Shown: piece by piece, positions 1 through 8,657 of the stretch
Position numbering within the stretch: position 1 is the stretch's first letter
Layout: every line of letters starts with the position of its first letter
Source: Cryobacterium glucosi
Lineage (GTDB): Bacteria; Actinomycetota; Actinomycetes; Actinomycetales; Microbacteriaceae
Direction of reading: 5' to 3'
Length of the DNA stretch: 64,000 bases
Assembly (NCBI RefSeq): GCF_004402235.1
Contig: NZ_SOFS01000043.1
Span: forward strand, 1-64,000
Notes under the pieces: model-generated
Database searches by the model: none
Told to the model about the DNA's origin: nothing
What the model saw: the letters and a program-made list of their open reading frames with translations, nothing else
Program-made: the position numbers and the translations under genes

Positions 1-992
1 CCCCGGAGAAACTCGCGACGGCCCTGGCCCGGCTCCTCGCCGAAGCGCGCACGGTGAACGCTGACCAGCTGTTCAAGCGCGCCCGGCGGGTGCGGGACGT
101 GCTCGATGAGGCCGGCATCGCCGCCCGCGAGAAGGCCGTCTACGACGACCGGTCCCTGCGGTTCTGGCGGCTCCACACCGGGCAGGTGCGCATGGTCGGC
201 CTGTTCGCCCCGGAAGACGGCGAATACCTGATGAACACCTACGACGCCATCACCAGCCCCCGCCGGGGCGGGGTCCGGTTCGTGGACAAGGAGCAGGCCG
301 CGTGGGCGAAGCGGGTGCAGGACGACCCGCGCAGCACCGAGCAGCTCACCGCGGACGCGTTCCTGGCCCTGATGAAACTCGGCGTGAAGGCCGACCCGAA
401 ACGCATCGCCGGAGGACGAAGCCCCGCCGTCCGCATGGTCACCATCCGCCCCACCGGCACCGCACCCACCGATGCCGCGCCAACCGAGGCCCCGTCACCC
501 ACAGCCGACGCTGCGGCGAACCCCGAAACCGCGGCACCCGCGCTCCAACCCGGCGTCATCGAGGGGACTGCGGTGACGGTCTCGGCCGAGACCTTGGAAC
601 GGAACCGGTGCGACACCGGGATCCTCGACGTCACCTTCGACGACCACGGCCACGGCGTCGACCTCGGCCGCGAACAACGCACCTTCAGCCCCTCCCAAAG
701 GGTGGCCCTCTCCCTCCGCGACGGCGGCTGCCGGTGGCCCGGCTGCGACCGGCCACCCTCCTGGACCGAAACCCACCACATCCACCACTGGAAAGACGAC
801 ACCGGCCAGACCAACCTCGACCACGGCATCCTGCTCTGCCGGGCCGACCACCTCAGGCTCCACAACGAACACTGGCGCATCACCCGCGACGACACCGGCC
901 AGTACTGGCTCACCCCACCACCCGGACTCGACCCCGACCAGAAACCCGTACTGCTCACCAGCAAGAACGCGATCCTCCGCGACGATGACTGA
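1..992 (+). CDS. DUF222/HNH endonuclease-domain protein (5' truncated)
   Basis: The frame is open from the left edge, so the start lies outside the window; the GTG at 54 is internal to the open frame and is probably not the start. The C-terminal third carries a zinc-ribbon-like HNH module: CRWPGCDRP, then THHIHHW, then a Asn/His-containing helix ending in LCRADH. This is the arrangement of the actinobacterial DUF222-HNH (13E12-type) family. A Pro/Ala/Thr-rich linker (about residues 140-180 counted from the GTG) separates the DUF222 part from the HNH part. Members are abundant in Microbacteriaceae genomes, and their biological role is not settled. Nuclease activity is inferred from the intact HNH residues only. 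Confidence 0.88.
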   Translation, partial: PEKLATALARLLAEARTVNADQLFKRARRVRDVLDEAGIAAREKAVYDDRSLRFWRLHTGQVRMVGLFAPEDGEYLMNTYDAITSPRRGGVRFVDKEQAAWAKRVQDDPRSTEQLTADAFLALMKLGVKADPKRIAGGRSPAVRMVTIRPTGTAPTDAAPTEAPSPTADAAANPETAAPALQPGVIEGTAVTVSAETLERNRCDTGILDVTFDDHGHGVDLGREQRTFSPSQRVALSLRDGGCRWPGCDRPPSWTETHHIHHWKDDTGQTNLDHGILLCRADHLRLHNEHWRITRDDTGQYWLTPPPGLDPDQKPVLLTSKNAILRDDD

Positions 993-1030
993 CGAGGTCG
1001 GGCGGTATTCGGACCGGTTGCCGGTACCGG

Positions 1031-2323
1031 TCAGAGCCGGGCGAGCCGCTCGATGTCCTCGAGGAACTCGGCCGCGACCTGCGGCGAGACCGTGGTACGG
1101 GTGGCACGGATCGCCGCGAGGTAGTCCTCGGTCCGGGGACCGCTCGGCGCATCCGCTGGAACCTCGTCCGCGGTGAAGAGTGCCCGTTCGAGTGCCTCCT
1201 GCGAAGCGCGGCGGGCTGCGTACTCGATATCGGCGGGCGAGAAGCCCTCGCTCGCGGCGACGAGGGCGCGGAAGTCGACCGTGCCGGCGACGAGCGCCGG
1301 CACGTAGCCGGCCCAGATGGCCGCGCGCGCCGCGGCATCCGGAAGCCCGATCGGGATGACGTAGTCGAAGCGTCCGTGCCGGAGCAGTGCGGAGTCGAGG
1401 GCGCGGATGAAGTTGGTCGCGCAGACCAGGAGGCGCCCCGGCCGCTCACGGAAGGCCGGGATGATCTTGAGCAGCTCGTTGGTGACGCCCTGCAGCGGCG
1501 ACGGCGGTTCGCCGCCGCGCTGGGCCGCGATCTCCTCGACCTCGTCGATGAAGACCACGGCGTGCTCGAGTTCGGAGATCTTGAGGAAGGTCTCCCGCAG
1601 GGCGCCGGCAAGTCCCTTCGGGTCGCCGGCCAGCCGGGAGGGGAAGACCTCGACGAACGGCCACTCGAGCCGGGAGGCGATCGCCTTGGCGAAGGTGGTC
1701 TTGCCTGTTCCGGGAGGGCCGAAGAGCACGACGGCCTTGGGCGGAACGACCCCGTACTGTTCGGCGAGGTCCGGTTCGGCGAGCGGCATCACGAGCCGGC
1801 GCTCGAGGAGTTCCTTCTCGGCGCGCATGCCGCCGACGGCCGCCCAGAGATCGCGCGGCAGGATGCGCCCGCCGAGCTCACCGAGCGCCTTCAGCCCCTC
1901 GCGCTGCACCGGGATCTCGCGCTCGAAGTAGCTCAGCTGCTTCTTGACGACGAAGCCGCGGTTGAGGAAGGCGTCGACCCGGCTCTCGGTCTCCGGCATC
2001 AGCGCCGAGAGCTTGGTCAGGCCGTGCGGGGCCATCTTCGATTCGAGTGCTGCGAGCATGGCCGTGCCGATGCCCTGGCTTTGCCAGGACTGCGCGGTCG
2101 CGAGGAACACGATCCAGCCCTGGGCATGCGCAGCACGGCCGACCGCGGCCCCGATGACCTCGTCGCCGTGCATGGCGACGACGGCGTGGTCCTTCTGGCA
2201 GGAGGCGAGCACTTCGGACAGGCCGTAGACCGGTTCTGTCTTGGTCTCGGTGACCTCCTGCCAGAGCCGGAGGATCCCATCAAGGTCGTCAGCGTGGAAA
2301 TCGCGGATCCGCCAGCCGGTCAT
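1031..2323 (-). CDS. GNAT acetyltransferase-AAA+ ATPase fusion protein
   Basis: The protein has 430 residues from the ATG at 2323, which has a good AAGGAG six bases upstream; a longer frame to 2356 lacks this. The N-terminal ~140 residues look like a GNAT N-acetyltransferase, with the acetyl-CoA loop SQGIGTAML. The C-terminal half is an AAA+ ATPase with Walker A GPPGTGKTT, Walker B VVFIDEVEEI, a sensor/Arg-finger stretch (ATNFIRALDSALLRHGRFD) and an AAA lid. The ATPase part resembles the FtsH/CDC48 class but there is no protease domain. The substrate is unknown. The fusion suggests ATP-driven remodelling linked to acetylation of a protein or small molecule. It stands alone, convergent with the upstream HNH gene. 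Confidence 0.85.
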   Translation of the reverse strand: MTGWRIRDFHADDLDGILRLWQEVTETKTEPVYGLSEVLASCQKDHAVVAMHGDEVIGAAVGRAAHAQGWIVFLATAQSWQSQGIGTAMLAALESKMAPHGLTKLSALMPETESRVDAFLNRGFVVKKQLSYFEREIPVQREGLKALGELGGRILPRDLWAAVGGMRAEKELLERRLVMPLAEPDLAEQYGVVPPKAVVLFGPPGTGKTTFAKAIASRLEWPFVEVFPSRLAGDPKGLAGALRETFLKISELEHAVVFIDEVEEIAAQRGGEPPSPLQGVTNELLKIIPAFRERPGRLLVCATNFIRALDSALLRHGRFDYVIPIGLPDAAARAAIWAGYVPALVAGTVDFRALVAASEGFSPADIEYAARRASQEALERALFTADEVPADAPSGPRTEDYLAAIRATRTTVSPQVAAEFLEDIERLARL

Positions 2324-2467
2324 GGTGCTCCTTCGCACGGGAATGTCTGTTCCCACAATCTAGGGCACTCGCCCCTTGAGGGCGCGTGAGCGTGCGGCGT
2401 AACATTTCGTAACGTGGACGCCGCGGTCATCAGCCGGCACGGACCGACGCCGGGCTTCCGGAGCGGG

Positions 2468-2908
2468 ATGACGGAAATGATGAGCATGACAGCGCAGATG
2501 ATGGACTCTTCGATGGCGATGAAGAGCATGAGCGGCCTCGACATGGCGGCGATGCAGGACATGATCGAGTGTTGCAGCGCGTGCGAGCAGGCCTGTACGG
2601 TCTGCGCGGACGACATGATGGCCATGGGCATGACCGGTATGTCGAAGTGCATGAGCATGTGCCTCGACTGCGCCGACATGACCCACACGATGATGCGAAT
2701 GATGCTGCGCCCCTCCGGCTACGACATGCAGGTCATGATGGCCCAGATGGATGCCTGCATGAAGATGTGCATGGCCTGCGCCGCCGAGTGCATGATGCAC
2801 GCCGAAATGAGCGAAGAGTGCAAGATGTGCGCTGAGGCCTGCCGTCAGTGCGCGGCCGCGTGCGAGCGGATGATGTCGGCGATGAAGTCCATGATGCCGA
2901 TGGCGTAA
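2468..2908 (+). CDS. four-helix-bundle copper-binding protein, Csp/DUF326-like
   Basis: This 146-residue protein is extremely rich in Met and Cys. Cysteines recur in CxxxC spacing along predicted helices (CCSACEQACTVC, CMSMCLDC, CMKMCMACAAEC, CKMCAEACRQCAAAC). This is the signature of Csp copper-storage proteins, which line the core of a four-helix bundle with Cys thiolates and bind many Cu(I) ions. No Tat or Sec signal is visible, so a cytosolic Csp3-like protein is more likely than an exported Csp1. The start at 2468 is chosen for its GGAG seven bases upstream; an upstream GTG frame adds 18 residues unlike the family. The Met content (about one residue in five) is unusually high even for this family. 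Confidence 0.85.
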   Translation: MTEMMSMTAQMMDSSMAMKSMSGLDMAAMQDMIECCSACEQACTVCADDMMAMGMTGMSKCMSMCLDCADMTHTMMRMMLRPSGYDMQVMMAQMDACMKMCMACAAECMMHAEMSEECKMCAEACRQCAAACERMMSAMKSMMPMA

Positions 2909-2920
2909 AGCAGAGGTCCC

Positions 2921-3295
2921 TTAGGACAGGCCGACGAGGTCGGAGAAGCCCGACAGCTCGACCGGCGCCAGGAGCACGTTCACGCGCTCGGCTCCGATCG
3001 CGAGCACGTGATAGACGTCGTGCAGTGCGACTGGTTCACCGACGGAGGCCGAGGCGCCGAGGTCTGCGTGGTTCCACACCCACACCGTGGCGTGATCGTC
3101 GAGGGTCGTTAACGCGAGCCAGCCCGAGTGGGTGACGGCGGTCACGATCGCGTCGCGCCACTTGCTCGGCGTCGCCGCGGACACGCGCTGCTGGATCAGC
3201 GGAAGGGCATGACCTGGTGCACTGCCGGTGCAGGTGTGACCCTGTGAGCAGTCGGGACGCGGGATCTTCCGGAGGGTGGGGTGCTGCTGGGTCAT
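2921..3295 (-). CDS. hypothetical protein, 124 aa
   Basis: I do not recognise this protein. It is a soluble-looking polypeptide without signal peptide or membrane segment. The N-terminal 40 residues are polar and contain two cysteines (DCSQGHTC). The C-terminal part looks like a small alpha/beta domain with hydrophobic strands (WLALTTLDDHATVWVWNHADL). The start ATG has an AAGGGA about 12 bases upstream. It is convergent with the copper-storage-like gene, with a 12-base gap. No function is proposed. Confidence 0.6.
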   Translation of the reverse strand: MTQQHPTLRKIPRPDCSQGHTCTGSAPGHALPLIQQRVSAATPSKWRDAIVTAVTHSGWLALTTLDDHATVWVWNHADLGASASVGEPVALHDVYHVLAIGAERVNVLLAPVELSGFSDLVGLS

Positions 3296-3594
3296 TGTGG
3301 TCTCTGTCCCTTCGTGTCGCGGTGTCTATCTCGGTTGTCAGCAGCCTAGGTCGGCGACCGGCGGATGTCCCGGCATCCGTCATCCAAGGAAACAATGCAG
3401 CCCCGCCGTTCAGGCCTCCCTCGATGACCGGATTCCGGTCGGCGGATGTACCATGAATGTGCGATCCCGTCCACCCCTCGTGATGGGTCGGGTTTCCATC
3501 CACGGATGCGAAACCGTGTCAATCTCGATCGCTCACACAATGAACCAGGCTCAGCGGCGCGCCGTTCATCAACCGTTTGAGACTGAGAGAACCC
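3296..3594. other. 299-bp region without a recognisable gene
   Basis: This region separates the diverging 3295 gene and the microprotein pair at 3595. A frame beginning at 3453 runs through it but only as a shifted shadow of the downstream gene. It should contain promoters for both sides; no convincing paired -35/-10 was found. A GCATCCG heptamer occurs at 3373-3379, one of many in the window. Confidence 0.4.
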
Positions 3595-3720
3595 ATGGCC
3601 GACGTGACGAAGAACTCCACCATCCACTACGTGTCCGCCGTGCGCTGGTCGGCGCTCAAGCGCGAGTTCGCTGCCCGCCGCGGTCCGGTCGCGACGACGC
3701 GTGACGACGACGAGGACTGA
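3595..3720 (+). CDS. microprotein A (41 aa) with RW-x2-LKRE motif
   Basis: The ATG at 3595 is preceded by GAGAG and opens a 41-codon frame ending in TGA at 3720. The protein has a short polar N-terminus, a central basic amphipathic stretch RWSALKREFAARRG and an acidic tail RDDDED. The next small gene starts seven bases later and carries a closely similar core, RWNELKREYNLRHK, at the same relative position. That shared core is the main evidence that both frames are real genes. No family is recognised. The pair looks like a duplicated small protein, perhaps binding nucleic acid or a protein partner through the basic helix (inference). Confidence 0.55.
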   Translation: MADVTKNSTIHYVSAVRWSALKREFAARRGPVATTRDDDED

Positions 3721-3727
3721 GAACACC

Positions 3728-3913
3728 GTGTCCGAAGCGCCATCGTCAGGCGAACCCAACGCGGCTTCGCCGGCCAACCAGGTCTCACTGCCGCGCTGGA
3801 ATGAACTCAAGCGCGAGTACAACCTGCGGCACAAGTCGCTGATGCGGTACTCCGCTCCCGCTGCGGACACCGCGACGACCCCGGCGACGAGCCCGGACGG
3901 CACCGCCGGCTGA
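3728..3913 (+). CDS. microprotein B (61 aa) with RW-x2-LKRE motif
   Basis: The frame begins with GTG at 3728, seven bases after the stop of microprotein A, so the two are probably co-translated. An alternative GTG at 3701 would overlap the first gene by 20 bases. The N-terminal 20 residues are a Ser/Pro/Ala-rich linker, the core RWNELKREYNLRHKSL is basic and helical, and the tail is Thr/Ala/Pro-rich. The core matches microprotein A in R-W-x-x-L-K-R-E-aromatic-x-x-R. No known family is recognised. Confidence 0.5.
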   Translation: MSEAPSSGEPNAASPANQVSLPRWNELKREYNLRHKSLMRYSAPAADTATTPATSPDGTAG

Positions 3914-3979
3914 CCGACCGCTGTGCCCTCGCCCGCTGAGCAGCCGGCTCCAGACCGCCTCGTGTGCGGGTCCAGTCGA

Positions 3980-3985
3980 TAGTAT
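3980..3985 (+). promoter_or_regulatory. candidate -10 box of the GGDEF-EAL gene
   Basis: TAGTAT lies 17 bases before the preferred ATG and 6 bases ahead of the AGGGGG ribosome site. It would give a very short leader. No clear -35 was seen. Confidence 0.35.
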
Positions 3986-4002
3986 GCAACCAGGGGGCGA
4001 TG

Positions 4003-6852
4003 ATGACACTGGAGCCACGGGAGACGTCGAGCACGACAGTTTCCCTTCTCCTCGGCCATGTGCGCGCACACGGCGGAGTGGCTGCCGTTGCCGATGTCCT
4101 CGCCAGGGCCGGGGTCACGGAGTCGATCGACTGGCTTGAGGACACAGCAAACTGGGTGAGCTACGACACCAGGATCCGGCTCTTCGAGGCCGCGACGACC
4201 GTGCTTGACGACCCGCGCACGATGTACACGGTGGGCTCGACGGTCGTCACCGACGGGCTGCATCCGGTGCTCGTGCAGCTCCTGAGCGCCTTCGCATCAC
4301 CCGCAGCGGTGTACCGCCAATTGCCGCGGTTCATTCCCAAGTTCACGACCACCTCGACAATGGACTCCGTTTCCGTGCGGGGGACGTCGGCAAGCCTTCG
4401 CTACCGGCTGCACGAGGGCTATCGTCCGTCACGTCTCGACTGCCAGTACGCCCAGGGCCTGTTCGCCGCTCTGCCGTCCATGTTCGGGCTCAATACCGCC
4501 ATCGTGGTCCACCCGGAATGCCAGTGCGACGGATATGAGTGTTGCGTCTACGAAGTGACGTGGTCGACCCGGCGCCGCTGGTGGTCGTTGCGGTCATGGA
4601 CCCATCCGACCAACAGGTCCCTTGTGCTCTTGCGCGAGAAGGTCAAGGAGGTTCAGCTCGCCGCAGCAGACCTCGTCGGAAGCGACGATGTCGACGACGT
4701 TCTCGCCCGCATCGTCGCCCGTGCGTCGTCTGCAGTGCTTGCGCCGGCGTACCTGCTCATCATGACGTCCGACCACGGTGAGCCCGTGCTTCGCTTCCAG
4801 GGACTCGATGCCCCCAAGGCGGCCAGGGTCGCCGCGCGGATCCTCCACGGCGACGCCCTCGGCGACCGGGCGGTGATCGTGGACGTGGCCTCCAGCCGGC
4901 GCACCTACGGACGCCTTGCCGCACTCTATTCCCTCGGTCACACCGCGATGGAGGGGGACAGGACCCTGCTCGAGGCATACGCCGGCCACGCCGCCTCGGC
5001 GCTCGACCTGTTCACGGCCCTCGACGACAGCAGGCGCGAAGAGAGCAGGGCGGCGGCCATGCTGGTGCTCGCCCATGAGCTCGCGACGAGCAATGGCAGC
5101 GAGGCCGTCGCCGATGCCGTCGCACTCGCGGTACCGGCGATCGCCGGCTGCGATGCCGCCGCGGTGCTGCTCTGGGACGCCGGCCCCGGCGTGATGCACG
5201 CGGTCGCAACCGCCGGGCTCGATATGCCCCAGAGGGAGCGGGTGCTCGCGTCGCCGATCCCCGCCGCGCAGACGCCCGAACTGGTCGAACTCCTCGCCCA
5301 CCAGCGGCCGGTCCCGCTCTCGGCGACGACCGCGAGCCCGCAACTGGCCGGCCTCCTCGCGGAATGCGGAATGACCACGGCGATCATCGTGCCGCTGCTC
5401 GCCGGCGATGTGCTGATGGGCGTCGTCGCCGGCGGGTGGCGTTCCGCTCCTGCCTCGGGCATCTCGCCGAGCACGCTCGCGCGGATCGAGGGCGTCAGCC
5501 ATCAGGGCGCCATCGCGTTGCAGAACGCCCGGCTCCTCGCCACGGTTCGTCACCAGTCCCTGCACGACCCGCTGACCGGCCTCGCCAACCGGATGCTGTT
5601 CGCGAGTGAGCTCGATGCTGCAGTGTCGACGTGCGCGGAGGGCTCGTGCACCGCCGTGATGTTCTGTGACCTGGACAACTTCAAACAGGTCAATGACGTG
5701 CTCGGTCACGGCGCCGGCGACGAACTCCTCCGCCAGATCGCGGTTCGGCTCCGCGGGTGCCTGGGTACCGAGGCGACCATCGGACGTCTCGGTGGCGATG
5801 AATTCGCGGTCCTCGCCCACGAACTTGCCGGTCACGAACAGGCGGTCCACCTCGCTCATCGCGTCGTCGACAGCCTCAACCGGCCCTTCCATGTCTCCGG
5901 CCACGACCTGCGCATCACCGCGAGCATCGGGGTCGCGGTGCACAACGGCCCGGGGGATGGCGGAGAACGGCTGCTCGCCGCCGCGGACACCGCCATGTAC
6001 GACGCGAAACGGACCGGCCGGAACCAGGTCGCCCTCGCGGACGACAGCAACCGGACCGACCCGGTCTCCTCACTTCACAGCGAGCTCGTCGAGGCACTCG
6101 GACGGGCCGAGATGCGGCTGCACTACCAACCCGTCGTCGCGCTTTCCTCCCCTGACCGGGTCGTGGGGGCAGAAGCCCTGATCCGCTGGGACCATCCCCG
6201 CCTGGGCCTGCTGGCCCCCGCCGCTTTCCTGCCGCTCGCGGAGGAGACCGGCCTCGTCGCCGACCTGGACCTGTGGGTGCTCGGCGAGGCGCTCGCCGAC
6301 CTCGCGGCCCTCGGCGACGCCGCTGACCTCGCCGCCATCGGGGAGGCACCGCTGCACGTCGCCGTGAACCTCGCCAGTGCCACCCTCGTCGATCCGCGGC
6401 TGATCCCGACCGTGCGCGCTGCCCTCAACCGCAACCGGCTCCGTCCTGAGCGGCTGGTCCTCGAGATCGTCGAGAGCAGGGCCCTCATCGATCTTCCTGG
6501 CGTCGTGGAACGCCTCACCGAACTCCGGCGGCTCGGCGTGTGCATTTCGCTCGACGATTTCGGGACCGGGTTCTCGACCCTGGCCTGGCTCAACACCCTG
6601 CCCGTCGACCAGATCAAGATCGACAGGACCTTCACCGCGAACCTGCCGGATGCAGCATCCGTCGCCCTGGTCGAGGGGATCATTGCGCTCGCGCAGAAGC
6701 TCGACATCGACGTAGTCGCCGAAGGAGTGGAGACCGAGGACCAGCTCGCTGCGCTTCGGGAAGCCGGCTGCGCTTTCGCCCAAGGTTACCTGCTCGGCCG
6801 GCCGAAGCCCGCGTTCGTGTCCGTAACGCAGGCGACGGTGAGCCGCGCCTGA
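4003..6852 (+). CDS. bifunctional diguanylate cyclase/phosphodiesterase (V4R-like/GAF/GAF/GGDEF/EAL)
   Basis: This is a cytoplasmic c-di-GMP enzyme of about 949 residues with no membrane segment. Residues ~1-190 resemble the V4R/heme-NO-binding superfamily, with conserved His and Cys (HPECQCDGYECC). Two GAF-like regions follow (~200-340 and ~350-500). The GGDEF site is intact (RLGGDEFA, G597-F601) with the DNFKQVNDVLGH substrate loop. The EAL site is also intact (E724-A-L; DDFGTGFSTL; IKIDRTF; VAEGVET). Both synthesis and hydrolysis of c-di-GMP are therefore possible, with the N-terminal domains probably sensing a ligand. The start is taken at 4003, five bases after AGGGGG; ATG 4000 is an alternative. 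Confidence 0.88.
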   Translation: MTLEPRETSSTTVSLLLGHVRAHGGVAAVADVLARAGVTESIDWLEDTANWVSYDTRIRLFEAATTVLDDPRTMYTVGSTVVTDGLHPVLVQLLSAFASPAAVYRQLPRFIPKFTTTSTMDSVSVRGTSASLRYRLHEGYRPSRLDCQYAQGLFAALPSMFGLNTAIVVHPECQCDGYECCVYEVTWSTRRRWWSLRSWTHPTNRSLVLLREKVKEVQLAAADLVGSDDVDDVLARIVARASSAVLAPAYLLIMTSDHGEPVLRFQGLDAPKAARVAARILHGDALGDRAVIVDVASSRRTYGRLAALYSLGHTAMEGDRTLLEAYAGHAASALDLFTALDDSRREESRAAAMLVLAHELATSNGSEAVADAVALAVPAIAGCDAAAVLLWDAGPGVMHAVATAGLDMPQRERVLASPIPAAQTPELVELLAHQRPVPLSATTASPQLAGLLAECGMTTAIIVPLLAGDVLMGVVAGGWRSAPASGISPSTLARIEGVSHQGAIALQNARLLATVRHQSLHDPLTGLANRMLFASELDAAVSTCAEGSCTAVMFCDLDNFKQVNDVLGHGAGDELLRQIAVRLRGCLGTEATIGRLGGDEFAVLAHELAGHEQAVHLAHRVVDSLNRPFHVSGHDLRITASIGVAVHNGPGDGGERLLAAADTAMYDAKRTGRNQVALADDSNRTDPVSSLHSELVEALGRAEMRLHYQPVVALSSPDRVVGAEALIRWDHPRLGLLAPAAFLPLAEETGLVADLDLWVLGEALADLAALGDAADLAAIGEAPLHVAVNLASATLVDPRLIPTVRAALNRNRLRPERLVLEIVESRALIDLPGVVERLTELRRLGVCISLDDFGTGFSTLAWLNTLPVDQIKIDRTFTANLPDAASVALVEGIIALAQKLDIDVVAEGVETEDQLAALREAGCAFAQGYLLGRPKPAFVSVTQATVSRA

Positions 6853-6894
6853 GCCCACCGCCATCGGGTATCCCGCAGCAAGAAGCCGGCGGGG

Positions 6895-7902
6895 TCAGGG
6901 CTGTCGCATCAACTCGACGGGTACCGGCGCTAGTTGGGCACGCAGTGTGATCAGGTCACGAGCGTGGGCATCAAGCCGCAGATCCTCGTCGGTGTCGAGG
7001 GGCAACGGGGCGACCGCACGCGAGTGGCCATCCGAATCGAGTGTGACGAAGATGCTCATGCACTGCGTGGTGAGCTTGAGGTCCTCCGGCGTGCGCGGGC
7101 TGCCGGATCGCACCCGGATGCTGATGTGCATGCTGCTCGGCCCGGTGTGGATCAGCCGTGCATCCACTTCGACGATGTGGCCGATGTGGATCGGCCGGTA
7201 GAAGTGGATGCCGCCGGAGTAGACGGCGACAGCCGACTCCGAGCTCCAGCTCGCCGCACAGGCGAATGCGGCCTCGTCGATCCAGCGCATCACCGTGCCA
7301 CCGTGGGCGTTCCCGCCCCAGTTCGCGGCGGACGGAGCGGCCAGGAAGCGGAAGACCGTACGCGGAGTGGTGCCGACCCCGGTGTATTCCTGGGATCGCA
7401 TAGTGTTCTGGATGGTGCGGCGCAAGGCGAGCCGGGCCTTGGCGTTCTCCTCGAGTTCACGATCGGCTGCTGAGGTCGCGACCCATTCCGGCACCGGAAT
7501 GGGCTTCCCGTCTTCGTCGATCGCCACGAAGACGAGGATGCAGTGTGTGGCCGGGGTGAACGTACGTTCGCGCACGTTCGCGGTGTCGACGGCGACGAGC
7601 ACGTGCATGCTCGTGCGCCCGGTGTGGATCACACGTGCGCGGACCTCCACGAGGCTGCCAGGTGGGATCGGGCGGGTGAAGTGCACGTTGCCGACATAGG
7701 CCGTCACCGTGTCCGACGCGCTCCAACCGACCGCGCAGGCGTATGCGGCCTTGTCGATCCACTCGAGCACACTGCCTGCCGCGACAGTGATGCCGTCGGC
7801 GGCGGTGTCCTGCGGCACGGCCATGAACCGCAGGGTGATCCGGTCCCTGGAATCAGTGGCGGAGGCCGAGGCATCCTCGGTGTGTTCAGGGCTGCGAATC
7901 AC
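6895..7902 (-). CDS. tandem hotdog-fold acyl-CoA thioesterase
   Basis: This protein of about 335 residues has two homologous hotdog domains. Each contains the helix entry G(S/T)V(L/M)(E/R)WIDxAAxACA, the strand VHFTRPI/IHFYRPI and the segment VIHTGRTSMHV/LIHTGPSSMHI. This matches the YciA/BFIT/ACOT-like double-hotdog acyl-CoA thioesterases that release free acids from acyl-CoA. The GTG at 7902 is chosen because GGAG stands five bases upstream; a GTG at 7947 would add 15 basic residues. The gene is convergent with the GGDEF-EAL gene. The exact acyl-CoA is unknown. Confidence 0.85.
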   Translation of the reverse strand: MIRSPEHTEDASASATDSRDRITLRFMAVPQDTAADGITVAAGSVLEWIDKAAYACAVGWSASDTVTAYVGNVHFTRPIPPGSLVEVRARVIHTGRTSMHVLVAVDTANVRERTFTPATHCILVFVAIDEDGKPIPVPEWVATSAADRELEENAKARLALRRTIQNTMRSQEYTGVGTTPRTVFRFLAAPSAANWGGNAHGGTVMRWIDEAAFACAASWSSESAVAVYSGGIHFYRPIHIGHIVEVDARLIHTGPSSMHISIRVRSGSPRTPEDLKLTTQCMSIFVTLDSDGHSRAVAPLPLDTDEDLRLDAHARDLITLRAQLAPVPVELMRQP

Positions 7903-8019
7903 GGGCACTCCAGGGGCTCGGCGTCGGGCTTTCAGCCAGAATCCCACAACCGCCGAGGAAGCGGAACCCGAGTGTTCGGATACTGACCGGCTGCTGGTGC
8001 GGCGAGCCGTGACCGGGTA

Positions 8020-8511
8020 TCAGCCGCGTGTGACCAGGTGTGCCCTGAGCGCCTCGACGACGAGGTCGTGATCGAGCTGCTGGGCGAGACCGGAGACCCC
8101 GACGACGCCCATGAGCGCCCCGCGCACCCGCAGCGGAAAGGCGCCGCCGTGCGCGGCGTGCGTTCGCGGGTCAAGCCGGGAGGAGGTGTCGAAGTCGCGG
8201 CCCGCCGCGCGGAAACGGGTGCCGACGGCGAGCGAGGAGCTCGCAAACCGTCGCACGACCCTGAACTTGTTCTCGAGCCAGCCGTCGTTGTCCGCGCATG
8301 CCCCCGGCAGGGACGCGTGGAAGACCCGCTGGTCCCCGAACATGATCGCGATCGCGATCGGATGGTCCCGTTCGAGTCCGAGTTCCACGAGCAGGGAACC
8401 CACCGCCCAGGCGTCCGCGAAACCGAAGGAATCGAACTGGATGCTGCGCTCCTGCTCGAGGAGGAAGTCCAGCAGGCGTTCCTCCGCGGACTGTGTTGGT
8501 GCATCGGTCAT
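8020..8511 (-). CDS. GlcG/HbpS-like (UPF0303) family protein
   Basis: The protein has 163 residues from the ATG at 8511, which follows GGAAGG; an upstream start at 8562 looks spurious. It fits the UPF0303/heme-degrading-domain family: ALVVGxxFRAAGRDFD-like core, THAAHGGAFPLRV, then GALMGVVGVSGLAQQLDHDLVVEAL. Relatives (GlcG, HbpS) bind small molecules or heme, and some have weak heme-degrading activity. The conserved helix and GxxG turn are present. No partner gene is visible nearby. The function assignment is at family level only. Confidence 0.78.
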   Translation of the reverse strand: MTDAPTQSAEERLLDFLLEQERSIQFDSFGFADAWAVGSLLVELGLERDHPIAIAIMFGDQRVFHASLPGACADNDGWLENKFRVVRRFASSSLAVGTRFRAAGRDFDTSSRLDPRTHAAHGGAFPLRVRGALMGVVGVSGLAQQLDHDLVVEALRAHLVTRG

Positions 8512-8657
8512 CTCGAACCTTCCCAGGAAGTGCGGCAGGCGCCGCCCCGGACAGTCTTTCACTTCGGGTCTCCGTACGGGATGGTTCCTGAGCGTGGCGC
8601 GGCACGGAGTCGTCCTCCGCGTTTGACCCTGCCGGTCAGCAGGCAGAGACTGAAGGG

